This document shows positions 1-5,756 of a stretch of 11,717 nt of DNA, in pieces. This DNA is from DATLYB01 sp964502525 (lineage in GTDB: Bacteria > Bacteroidota > Bacteroidia > Chitinophagales > CAIOSU01), in NCBI GenBank assembly GCA_964502525.1, contig CAZCXH010000162.1:1-11717 (forward strand), in the 5' to 3' direction. Position numbers and translations under genes: made by a program. The notes beneath the pieces are model-generated. The model did not search any database and had not been told where the DNA came from. It saw only the letters and a program-made list of their open reading frames with translations. Each line of letters starts with the position of its first letter. The first letter of the stretch is position 1.

Positions 1-22
1 TGTTCATTTCTCAATTCTTAAA

Positions 23-42
23 CCGTTGGCTGAAGCCAACGG
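23..42. repeat. Perfect short palindrome, REP-like hairpin
   Basis: An 8-bp perfect inverted repeat, CCGTTGGC and GCCAACGG, flanks a TGAA loop. No T-tract follows on the + strand and only a three-T run follows on the - strand, so it is not a convincing intrinsic terminator. It resembles the short GC-rich palindromes that are scattered between genes in many Bacteroidetes genomes. It may also be the 3' end of a transcript from a gene outside the window. Confidence 0.55.
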
Positions 43-99
43 CAATGAAAGGGTTTGATAATCAGACTGATTTAAATGCGTGTTGTCCTGTTTGTACGC

Positions 100-129
100 T
101 TGCGCATGATTTGAGTTGAATTACTTTTG
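100..129 (+). promoter_or_regulatory. Candidate Bacteroidetes promoter for the small membrane-protein operon
   Basis: A TACTTTTG element at 122-129 matches the Bacteroidetes -7 consensus TAnnTTTG. A TTG at 100-102 lies 19 nt upstream, the expected place for the -33 element. Transcription would begin only a few bases before the ATG at 138, giving a nearly leaderless mRNA. The -33 part is minimal, so the call is moderate. Confidence 0.4.
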
Positions 130-137
130 CACATCGC

Positions 138-485
138 ATGAAATTAGAGCATCGCTCACAGCAGGTTGTTCCCTTCGGTCGTTTTATCATCAGGGTTGCG
201 CGGTATGCGCTATTCTCGGCAGTTCTGATCATTATTTCAGTTGGTATCGGCATGGTTGGCTATCATCATATTGGTCAATTAGACTGGATAGACAGTTTCT
301 ACATGTCATGCATGGTTTTGGCGGGTATGGGAGAGGTTGAAGATATGGTTTCGAATGGCGGTAAATTATTCTCATCATTCTATGCCTTGTACTGCGGCAT
401 TGCATTTATGAGCATCTCAGCAGTGTTTTTTGCTCCTTTCATTCACAGGCTCCTCCATATCTTGCATGTTGAGAGTGAGAATTGA
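138..485 (+). CDS. Two-helix, pore-loop (K+ channel-like) small membrane protein with atypical filter
   Basis: A 115-residue inner-membrane protein. It has a basic N-terminus, a first membrane helix (about residues 22-43), a short amphipathic stretch starting Trp50-Ile-Asp-Ser-Phe-Tyr that looks like a pore helix, a Gly-containing turn LAGMGEV (61-67), and a second helix (about 77-99) ending in a His/Leu-rich cytoplasmic tail. Order and spacing match the two-helix potassium-channel fold (Ion_trans_2 type), where the turn would normally read TVGYGD. That signature is absent, so potassium selectivity cannot be assumed. Similar short proteins occur in many bacteria as uncharacterised membrane proteins. 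It is followed after 9 nt by a second membrane-protein gene, probably in one operon. The ATG at 138 gives the full first helix and sits just after a promoter-like element. Transport of an ion is inference from shape only. Confidence 0.75.
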   Translation: MKLEHRSQQVVPFGRFIIRVARYALFSAVLIIISVGIGMVGYHHIGQLDWIDSFYMSCMVLAGMGEVEDMVSNGGKLFSSFYALYCGIAFMSISAVFFAPFIHRLLHILHVESEN

Positions 486-494
486 TTGCGAAAG

Positions 495-797
495 ATGAAC
501 AACAAGGAAAAGTCTCCACATATTCTGAATACTTCCTCCCAACTATTGGGATTGTGTTTCATCGTATTGACTGCGTTGAAAATTCAGGACAAAAGGCAGG
601 AGACCATCATTGATGAAATCACCGCCATAGCTTCTATCCTGTTCATGATAAGCAGCATCCTTTCTTTTCTCTCCATTCGCGATAAAACCGCCAGGGGTGA
701 AACCTTTGAAGCGGTAGCGGATTTTATTTTTTTGATTGGATTGATTATCATGTTCCTCTTAACGATGCTGATTACATTCAATATTTCGCCAGATTGA
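495..797 (+). CDS. Small three-helix membrane protein, function unknown
   Basis: A 100-residue hydrophobic protein with about three membrane helices (residues 14-30, 43-61 and 74-96) joined by short charged loops (QDKRQET and IRDKTARGET). It starts MNNKEKSPHILNTS. The segments LNTSSQLLGLCFIVLTALKI and SFLSIR resemble a widespread unnamed family of bacterial membrane proteins of about 100 residues, recalled without a name. The ATG at 495 is preferred over an in-frame TTG at 486 because it lies 9 nt after the stop of the upstream gene and gives a normal charged N-terminus. The tight spacing and shared membrane location suggest co-expression with the pore-loop protein. No catalytic or binding motif is visible and no function is proposed. 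Confidence 0.72.
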   Translation: MNNKEKSPHILNTSSQLLGLCFIVLTALKIQDKRQETIIDEITAIASILFMISSILSFLSIRDKTARGETFEAVADFIFLIGLIIMFLLTMLITFNISPD

Positions 798-799
798 TG

Positions 800-817
800 A
801 TTACGAATATTACGAAT
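800..817. repeat. Tandem 9-bp repeat ATTACGAAT x2
   Basis: Two exact copies of ATTACGAAT abut just after the stop of the small membrane-protein gene. The same ACGAAT-rich low-complexity wording recurs at 5213-5300, so it looks like dispersed intergenic sequence, not a site specific to this operon. Confidence 0.4.
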
Positions 818-827
818 CCTTGTTTTT

Positions 828-855
828 TAGAACTTCGTTTTGTTCTATTTTTTTT
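828..855 (+). terminator. Candidate intrinsic terminator of the small membrane-protein operon
   Basis: The inverted repeat TAGAAC (828-833) and GTTCTA (842-847) encloses an 8-nt loop and is followed directly by eight T residues (848-855). The stem is short and AT-rich, so it is weak, but its position 30 nt after the operon stop and its T-tract on the + strand fit a terminator. There is no equivalent T-tract for the converging EVE gene on the - strand. Confidence 0.5.
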
Positions 856-917
856 CACGGTAAAAAACGACAGATAAGGATAGGTTAAGAAAATACAGTT
901 CAGATGCCTACCCGTTC

Positions 918-1325
918 TCACTCGCCCATCTTCACAATCATCTCATAGTCTTCCTTGCCAAGCGGCATCACCGATAGGCGGGGCTGCCTTACGAGATAAA
1001 CGCCCGAGAGGTTTTTATTGGCTTTAATCTGTTCTAATGTGACAGGATTCTTCAAGGCTTTATCAGGAGCCAGGTCAACAGCCACCCAAGGTTCGCCTTT
1101 TGCAGCGGTGGGGTCAGGTTGATGCTCTTTCGCAACTTTTGCAATGCCTATCACCGCTTTGTCTGTCTGGCTGTGATAAAACAGCACTTTATCACCTCGT
1201 TTCATTGATTTAAGGTTGTTGCGAGCTTTGAAATTTCTCACTCCTGTCCAAACGGTTGACTGGTCGCGCACCAACTCTTTCCATCCGTACTCTTCCGGAT
1301 CTGATTTAATGAGCCAATAACCCAT
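918..1325 (-). CDS. EVE domain protein (THYN1/PUA-like fold)
   Basis: A 135-residue single-domain protein. The N-terminal WLIKSDPEEY (residues 4-13), then W26-TGVRNFKARNNL and VLFYHSQTDKAVIGIAKV (47-64), and the C-terminal RLSVMPL (116-122) are hallmarks of the EVE family, close to human THYN1 and its short bacterial relatives. EVE domains share the PUA/YTH-like fold and several bind modified bases in DNA or RNA. The aromatic and basic residues around W26 to N37 line the expected pocket. Length is normal for stand-alone family members. It lies downstream of rpsA on the same strand, separated by 176 nt with a hairpin, and may be read through from rpsA or have its own start. I see no convincing promoter in the gap. 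The substrate is unknown. Confidence 0.9.
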   Translation of the reverse strand: MGYWLIKSDPEEYGWKELVRDQSTVWTGVRNFKARNNLKSMKRGDKVLFYHSQTDKAVIGIAKVAKEHQPDPTAAKGEPWVAVDLAPDKALKNPVTLEQIKANKNLSGVYLVRQPRLSVMPLGKEDYEMIVKMGE

Positions 1326-1453
1326 GGTTAGTGATTGGTTAATTGGAGATTGGTAATTCTGTCAATGTGAACCGATACTCCGGGTTGAAATGATGGAATT
1401 ATACCGAAACAAGTCAGGTTTTCGAAAATTGAACCGTAGAATGTTCGGTATTG

Positions 1454-1498
1454 ACCGAGAGTACGACTCGTTCCTTCGGAAACTCGACTACTCTCGGT
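1454..1498 (-). repeat. Long hairpin just after rpsA, possible 3'-end structure
   Basis: ACCGAGAGTA (1454-1463) and TACTCTCGGT (1489-1498) form a perfect 10-bp stem. An inner GTTCC/GGAAAC pairing around the TTC at 1475-1477 adds a second short stem. It begins 4 nt after the rpsA stop codon. There is no T-tract on the - strand after it, so it is not a textbook intrinsic terminator. It could protect the rpsA 3' end, attenuate transcription into the EVE gene, or be a dispersed palindrome. Confidence 0.5.
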
Positions 1499-1501
1499 AT
1501 A

Positions 1502-3595
1502 TCAACCTTCCAGCTTATCATGGGGTGTTCCTTCAGCGCCTTCATCTGAATCAGCCTTGGCTTTTTTAGGGCGGCCGCGCTTAGCCTTTGGCTTTTCTTC
1601 CAAGGTTTCTTCTGCCGGGTTATCTGCTTGCGCTTCCGCTGCGGCAACCGGTTCTTCGGGTTTCACTTCCTCGGGCTTTGCTTCCTCGGATTTTGCTTCC
1701 AGGGGTTTCACTTCCACGGGGGCTTCAACCGGAATCTTAGGTTTAGGCGTACGTTCCTGCTGCTCAAGGTTCTCTTTCAGATTTGCAAGTTCCTGAATAT
1801 CCCCCAGCGTAGATTTCTCAACCTTGCTTCTAACGGCTTTGACTGCCTTTTCAGTTTCTTGCTTTTCTTCAGTTAGCTTTTGATCATCCCCTTTTTTCAG
1901 GTCATCGAGATATTTTGTGTGCGAGAGGATAATGCGCTTGTCCTTGCGGTCAAATTCAATAATTTTAAAACGAAGGGTTTCATCCAATACAGCCAGTTTG
2001 CCATCTTCTTTCTTGAGGTGGCGCTTGGGGACAAATCCTTCAAGCCCGTACTGCAACAAAACAATGGCTCCGCTGTCTTCCCTTTTGACAATGGGCGCTT
2101 CATGTACGGAACCGACCGGAAATACCGATTCGAACGTATCCCACGGGTCTTCCTCCAACTGCTTGTGACCAAGGGTCATTTTACGGTCGGTGAGGTTGAT
2201 TTCAAGCACCATCACCTCAATCTCGTTTCCAATCTTCGTGTATTCGGAAGGATGGTTAAAACGCTTTATCCAGGAAAGATCCGAGATATGCACCATGCCC
2301 CCGATTCCTTCCTCCAGTTCCACGAACACTCCGTAGGGCGTGATGTTCTGCACGGTGCCTTTGTGGCGGGAGCCAACCGGATATTTTTCCGAAATCTTTT
2401 CCCAAGGGTCAGGAAGCAGGCGCTTGACGCTCAAAGACATTTTATGTTCAGCGCGGTCGAGTGTCATGACCATGGCTTCATGAATATCATTGATCTTAAA
2501 AAATTCCTTCGAATTGATAGGTTGGTTTGACCATGACACTTCTGATACGTGAACAAGGCCTTCCACCCCGGGCACAATCTCAATGAAGGCGCCATAATCT
2601 TCAATATTTACAACTTTACCCTTCAGCTTCGAACCAACAGCCACCGATGGATCAAGTGTTTCCCATGGATGCGGCTGCAATTGCTTATAGCCGAGAGAAA
2701 TGCGCTTCTTTTCATCATCAAATGAAAGCACCACCACATTCAGCTTTTGGTTGAGCTGCAGCATATCGCTCGGATGATTAATCCTACCCCAGGATATATC
2801 AGTGATGTAGAGCAAGCCGTCAACACCGCCCAGATCAATGAACGCACCGAAGTCGGTGATGTTTTTCACCGTGCCTTCGAGCACCTGGCCGATGTCAAGC
2901 TTTGACATGATGTCCACCCGCTGGCTTTCGAGATCGCTTTCAATAAGCGCTTTATGGGAAACCACCGCATTCTTAATAGCTTCGTTAATTTTCACCACTT
3001 TAAACTCCATTTTCTTGCCTACATAAGAATCGTAGTCTGTGATAGGCTTCACATCAATCTGCGAGCCGGGCAAAAACGTTTCCAGCCCGAACACGTTCAC
3101 AATAAGGCCTCCTTTGGTTTTGCTCACAATGGTACCCATCACCACTTCACCGGTGGCGTGGGCATTCACGATGTTTTCCCAGGCGCGCATCAGCTTGGCA
3201 TTTTTCCGGGATAGCACCAGGTGTCCTTTTGAGTCTTCCTTGTCAACAACAAACACTTCAACTTCGTCACCCACCTTTAAATCTTCTATATCCCTGAATT
3301 CTGATATTGACACGAGTCCGTCAGATTTGAATCCCACATTCAGCACAACATCCGTTTTGGTGAGGCCCACGATGGTGCCTTTAATAATTTCATTATCGTT
3401 GATTGTTTGAAGGGTGCCTTCGTACTCTTTTTCCAGGGATTGCTTCTTCTCGTCAGAATAAACAGCTACGCTTCTTTTGCCGAGGTCCCAGTCAAAATCA
3501 TCATGTCGGGTGCGGGAAGGTGATTTAGGTTCAGAGGAGGTGTTTGCGGCTTGTTCAGCCTCGAGGGTTGGTTTTTCCTGTTCAGTGTTTGCCAA
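1502..3595 (-). CDS. rpsA: 30S ribosomal protein S1 (bS1)
   Basis: A 697-residue protein with six S1 (OB-fold) RNA-binding domains at about residues 70-133, 149-216, 235-305, 322-392, 409-479 and 496-560. Typical signatures are GTVKNITDFGAFIDLGGVDG (241-260) and GAFIEIVPGVEGLVHVSEVS (335-354). Domains 1 and 2 are the more divergent ribosome-docking type. S1 holds mRNA on the small subunit and matters for translation initiation in bacteria that rarely use Shine-Dalgarno pairing. The N-terminus (1-69) is acidic, with HDDFDWDLGKR at 31-41. The tail (561-697) is a long Lys/Glu/Pro-rich region ending in an AT-hook-like KRGRPKK at 672-678. The start is a TTG (3593-3595). The frame upstream has no ATG before an in-frame stop at 3629-3631, and the next internal Met is residue 136. 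The upstream leader carries a strong promoter and a pseudoknot candidate, suggesting autoregulation. Confidence 0.97.
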   Translation of the reverse strand: MANTEQEKPTLEAEQAANTSSEPKSPSRTRHDDFDWDLGKRSVAVYSDEKKQSLEKEYEGTLQTINDNEIIKGTIVGLTKTDVVLNVGFKSDGLVSISEFRDIEDLKVGDEVEVFVVDKEDSKGHLVLSRKNAKLMRAWENIVNAHATGEVVMGTIVSKTKGGLIVNVFGLETFLPGSQIDVKPITDYDSYVGKKMEFKVVKINEAIKNAVVSHKALIESDLESQRVDIMSKLDIGQVLEGTVKNITDFGAFIDLGGVDGLLYITDISWGRINHPSDMLQLNQKLNVVVLSFDDEKKRISLGYKQLQPHPWETLDPSVAVGSKLKGKVVNIEDYGAFIEIVPGVEGLVHVSEVSWSNQPINSKEFFKINDIHEAMVMTLDRAEHKMSLSVKRLLPDPWEKISEKYPVGSRHKGTVQNITPYGVFVELEEGIGGMVHISDLSWIKRFNHPSEYTKIGNEIEVMVLEINLTDRKMTLGHKQLEEDPWDTFESVFPVGSVHEAPIVKREDSGAIVLLQYGLEGFVPKRHLKKEDGKLAVLDETLRFKIIEFDRKDKRIILSHTKYLDDLKKGDDQKLTEEKQETEKAVKAVRSKVEKSTLGDIQELANLKENLEQQERTPKPKIPVEAPVEVKPLEAKSEEAKPEEVKPEEPVAAAEAQADNPAEETLEEKPKAKRGRPKKAKADSDEGAEGTPHDKLEG

Positions 3596-3624
3596 GCGAA
3601 TTTTTTTTGTTGTTAATAAAATTT

Positions 3625-3654
3625 GAATTCAGGTTCAGGCATGAATTCCTGCCT
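3625..3654 (-). promoter_or_regulatory. Candidate H-type RNA pseudoknot in the rpsA leader
   Basis: Read on the - strand, 30 nt form two interleaved perfect helices. Stem 1 pairs AGGCA (3654-3650) with TGCCT (3641-3637). Stem 2 pairs GAATTCA (3648-3642) with TGAATTC (3631-3625). The order is stem1-5', stem2-5', stem1-3', stem2-3', which is the H-type topology. Loop 1 is one nucleotide (3649), there is no base between the stems, and loop 3 is GAACC (3636-3632). A 1-nt loop across a 7-bp helix and 5 nt across a 5-bp helix are sterically plausible. The element ends 29 nt before the UUG start and is followed by an A-rich, unstructured stretch. A role in S1 feedback is inference. The GAATTC halves are each self-complementary, so simpler folds compete. 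Confidence 0.5.
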
Positions 3655-3663
3655 ATCCTTTTG

Positions 3664-3686
3664 ATCATAAGTAAACCTTTTATGAT
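3664..3686 (-). promoter_or_regulatory. 5' hairpin in the rpsA leader
   Basis: ATCATAA (3664-3670) and TTATGAT (3680-3686) form a 7-bp perfect stem with a 9-nt loop. It lies about ten bases after the predicted transcription start and before the pseudoknot candidate. It is AT-rich and has no following T-tract on the - strand. It may stabilise the 5' end or take part in leader regulation. There is no direct evidence for either. Confidence 0.4.
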
Positions 3687-3702
3687 TTTAAAAAAAGGAA
3701 AG

Positions 3703-3733
3703 CAAAAGTAATACTTTCGGCTAAACTGTCAAA
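3703..3733 (-). promoter_or_regulatory. rpsA promoter (Bacteroidetes sigma-ABfr type)
   Basis: On the - strand TTTG (3733-3730) is followed by exactly 19 nt and then TACTTTTG (3710-3703), a full match to the Bacteroidetes housekeeping consensus TTTG-N19-TAnnTTTG. Transcription is expected to start near 3697, giving a leader of about 100 nt. This is the best promoter in the window, as expected for a ribosomal protein gene. Confidence 0.8.
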
Positions 3734-3755
3734 GCGGTAGGGCAGTCTTTTTACC

Positions 3756-3801
3756 CCATAAAAAAACCGCCTCAAATTGCTTCGGGGCGGTTTTTTTATG
3801 G
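3756..3801 (-). terminator. Strong intrinsic terminator after the propeller gene
   Basis: A 16-bp perfect inverted repeat, CCATAAAAAAACCGCC (3756-3771) and GGCGGTTTTTTTATGG (3786-3801), encloses a 14-nt loop. On the - strand a GC core is followed by seven T residues, 10 nt downstream of the propeller gene stop. It is symmetrical and could also stop + strand transcription. It separates the B12-controlled unit from rpsA, whose promoter begins about 20 bp further on. Confidence 0.88.
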
Positions 3802-3811
3802 AGTTCAGGAA

Positions 3812-5140
3812 TTACTGCTTTATGAACTTCGTCATTGTTCTTACCCCATCCCTGCCGGTAATAACAAGGTGATACATACCTGCTGAAAGCGCCTCGGTGT
3901 TCAATGATATTACCGGAACACCGGCAACAGCCCGGGTGCTGACCTGTTTTCCGCTCATGTCAATAACTTCCAGTTTTTCCGCTTCCAACCCTTTAAAATC
4001 AACTCTTAGCTCATCAGTTGATGGATTTGGAAATACGGAAATCATATCTTGATGAACATCATTTAAAATACCCGTGGTTTTCCTGACATCAAAAGCCATG
4101 CTGCCTGCAAAGAAACCCACCCCGAATGAGTCGAGAAGAACCTGGTTTGCGTCATATATATATGCCATCGAGCTTACCGGTATGAAATCAGAGTCAGTAA
4201 CCGTAACTGAGGCATACAGGTAGTTGTTAACCGGGTCAACATCCATCCCATAAAATTGCTTATTCACCGATGCGGAATCCGAAATCTGAAGCAACTGCGG
4301 ATCAAATGCATACATCTTGGCAGACGCGTAATGCTGATACCAAATATTGCTGGCAAACAGCGTTGAGGTGCCGCAGCCCGTGGTAACATTTGCGAGGTTG
4401 GCAGTGGTGACGCCACCGGTTAGAATATTATAAACAGAAACCGAGCTTCCGGTGAAATCTTTGTTGTTCAGCGTGTAAAGTTTGTCACCGTCAAGCATCA
4501 GATTATCCGGGTTCAAACCGTCAGGGCCCAGGTCAACCTCGGTGTAAGCGCGGGTATTAAGGTCAACGATACCAATAAGCCCTTTCGGATTGGGTGGCCA
4601 CTCAAAGCCGTTATTAATAACGAAATATGCCTTGTCATTGACTATCCTGATATCCTGCGCAGCATATTGAGGCCCGTTGGCGGCATCAAGTTCATAATCA
4701 AAACTCAAATCGGAAATATTGTAAACCTGGAAGTAAGAGGGCAGTCCGCCCACTTCACCGCGGGTCACAAGCACCTTGTCGTTCCACACGGCTATGCCGC
4801 GGATGCCCTTCACGGTTTGGATGGCAAGACGCTGCAGGGAATTACGGTCATATTTTATCAAAAACGTGTCTGCTGCGGCAACGATGTAATGCTCGTTCAC
4901 CAGCACTTCGGTGGTGAACCGCGCACCTTCGATGGTGTCGAAAACCGAATATGCCCCGGTAACCGGATCATACGCAGCAAGATGGGCTGGCTGCACCTGC
5001 GCCATGCCTCCATAATAATCGTAAAATCCTTCGTTGGCAATGATCACCCTGTGCACATAATCGCCTGCAAGGGTGATGGTTGAAAAACTGAGCATGACGC
5101 TCCAGCCTGCAATGAGGCTTCTGAAAAATTTTGTTCCCAT
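3812..5140 (-). CDS. BtuG-like secreted beta-propeller (YncE/DUF5074 type) with T9SS type A sorting domain
   Basis: A 442-residue exported protein. Residues 1-25 are a signal peptide (hydrophobic core WSVMLSFSTITLA, cleavage after A25). Residues 30-355 are a repetitive beta-rich region in the style of YncE/DUF5074 propellers. It opens with VIIANEG (32-38) and repeats pairs such as AAYDPVTG, IRIVNDKAYFVINNG, LMLDGDKLYTLNN and MDVDPVNNYLYASV. Residues 366-442 are a T9SS sorting domain (SVFPNPSTDELRV, then SAGMYHLVI and a final MTKFIKQ), which directs outer-membrane crossing and usually surface attachment. The upstream leader holds a cobalamin riboswitch, so the protein should be made when B12 is scarce. 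In Bacteroides, BtuG propellers of this general type are surface lipoproteins that bind cobalamin for the BtuB transporter. Here the anchor would be T9SS instead. The gene stands alone with its own terminator and no btuB beside it. B12 binding is inference from riboswitch plus fold. Confidence 0.82.
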   Translation of the reverse strand: MGTKFFRSLIAGWSVMLSFSTITLAGDYVHRVIIANEGFYDYYGGMAQVQPAHLAAYDPVTGAYSVFDTIEGARFTTEVLVNEHYIVAAADTFLIKYDRNSLQRLAIQTVKGIRGIAVWNDKVLVTRGEVGGLPSYFQVYNISDLSFDYELDAANGPQYAAQDIRIVNDKAYFVINNGFEWPPNPKGLIGIVDLNTRAYTEVDLGPDGLNPDNLMLDGDKLYTLNNKDFTGSSVSVYNILTGGVTTANLANVTTGCGTSTLFASNIWYQHYASAKMYAFDPQLLQISDSASVNKQFYGMDVDPVNNYLYASVTVTDSDFIPVSSMAYIYDANQVLLDSFGVGFFAGSMAFDVRKTTGILNDVHQDMISVFPNPSTDELRVDFKGLEAEKLEVIDMSGKQVSTRAVAGVPVISLNTEALSAGMYHLVITGRDGVRTMTKFIKQ

Positions 5141-5160
5141 GGTTTTTGTTTTTTGGGGTA

Positions 5161-5174
5161 CTGCCTTGCGGCAG
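5161..5174 (-). promoter_or_regulatory. GNRA-capped hairpin just upstream of the propeller start
   Basis: On the - strand CTGCC, a GCAA tetraloop and GGCAG form a compact 5-bp hairpin about 20 nt before the ATG at 5140. Because it sits in the leader after the cobalamin aptamer, it is a candidate part of the expression platform controlling ribosome access. No pairing with the aptamer is demonstrated. Confidence 0.35.
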
Positions 5175-5212
5175 ACAAAGGTTAAAAAATATGATTCAAA
5201 AACCGGGAGGGC

Positions 5213-5282
5213 GAATGACGATTTACGAATGACGATTTACGAATGAAGAATGAAAATCACCTTACGGCTATTCCTCATTCGC
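5213..5282 (-). repeat. ACGAAT-rich tandem and inverted repeats in the propeller leader
   Basis: GAATGACGATTTAC occurs twice in tandem (5213-5226 and 5227-5240). The adjoining segment 5239-5251 can pair with 5270-5282 to form a 13-bp RNA hairpin on the - strand, including two G-U pairs, with an 18-nt loop. The wording ACGAAT/ATTCGT is common low-complexity intergenic sequence in Bacteroidetes. The hairpin lies between riboswitch aptamer and start codon and could act in gene control, or be an insertion that merely lengthened the leader. Confidence 0.5.
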
Positions 5283-5338
5283 ACTTCGCAATTCGTAATT
5301 TGTTCCCCGCTTTTCTTCCCGAAAGCTTAGAATTTAAA

Positions 5339-5554
5339 GATACGGGCAGGTCTTCTGGCTTGCTCTTTCATCGCTACAGTCTTCCCACCCCGCTCTGCGG
5401 GGCAGTGACAAGAATTTCGCAATTATAGATAGATGATTGAAAATTTGAAGCAATCGTCAATCATCAATCCAAAGCTTACAGCAGCGGGAACTGCTCCGGA
5501 TTCGCACCGGATTCCCTTTTTAAGGCTTTCACTTGCGTTCGAGCCGCCCCTATC
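5339..5554 (-). ncRNA. Cobalamin riboswitch (AdoCbl class aptamer)
   Basis: Read on the - strand the core elements appear in order. GATA (5554-5551) opens P1 and pairs with TATC (5342-5339). Next comes GGGGC-GGCTC, then AAAGGGAA with CCGGTG and AATCCGG (5516-5484 region) and the C-rich CCCGC-tgCTGTAAGC. After these come GTCACTGCC and the GGGAAGACTG segment, and finally the B12 box GCAAGCCAGAAGACCTGCC at 5363-5345. A peripheral arm carries a 9-bp hairpin, GATGATTGA (5432-5440) with TCAATCATC (5457-5465). Such riboswitches repress B12 uptake or synthesis genes when adenosylcobalamin is abundant. The only gene downstream on this strand is the BtuG-like propeller, about 200 nt away. No terminator follows the aptamer, so control of translation is more likely. 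Confidence 0.93.
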
Positions 5555-5571
5555 ATCAAAGAGCTTCAGCG

Positions 5572-5602
5572 CAAATGTAGCAAGTAATTGGGAAATTCAA
5601 AA
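5572..5602 (-). promoter_or_regulatory. Promoter of the riboswitch-propeller unit
   Basis: On the - strand TTTG (5601-5598) is separated by 18 nt from TACATTTG (5579-5572), a match to the Bacteroidetes TTTG-N19-TAnnTTTG promoter. The predicted start, near 5566, lies just before the 5' end of the cobalamin aptamer, which independently supports both calls. Confidence 0.75.
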
Positions 5603-5713
5603 TGCACCGGTTGAATTCCTGCACGTCTGGCGGGCATTGGCATAAAAGTTACTACAACTTTAATTATAATAATTACTAATTAATAAAACACCCCAACAAA
5701 AATACCGGCAAAA

Positions 5714-5738
5714 TTGTTTTCCCAAAAATGCTATCTTG
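5714..5738 (+). promoter_or_regulatory. Weak candidate promoter of the phosphodiesterase gene
   Basis: TATCTTG (5732-5738) resembles the -7 element TAnnTTTG and is preceded by TTG at 5714-5716. The spacing of 15 nt is shorter than usual. If real, the in-frame TTG at 5736 falls inside the promoter, which supports the ATG at 5757 as start. Confidence 0.3.
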
Positions 5739-5756
5739 TGGCAAAGAATTTTATCC

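Noticed and set aside
116..340. Alternative 74-residue + frame overlapping the pore-loop gene
   Set aside because: It is out of frame with the membrane protein, lacks coherent hydrophobic segments, and ends in the middle of the gene.
1880..2530. 216-residue open frame on the + strand opposite rpsA
   Set aside because: It lies wholly antisense to the six-domain S1 gene, whose reading frame is unmistakable; the antisense product has no recognisable domain.
5243..5645. Two short + strand frames (61 and 70 residues)
   Set aside because: They overlap the cobalamin riboswitch and leader on the opposite strand and resemble no protein.
5736..5756. Upstream TTG start for the phosphodiesterase
   Set aside because: It would add WQRILS before a complete lipoprotein signal and lies within a promoter-like element; the ATG at 5757 is better.
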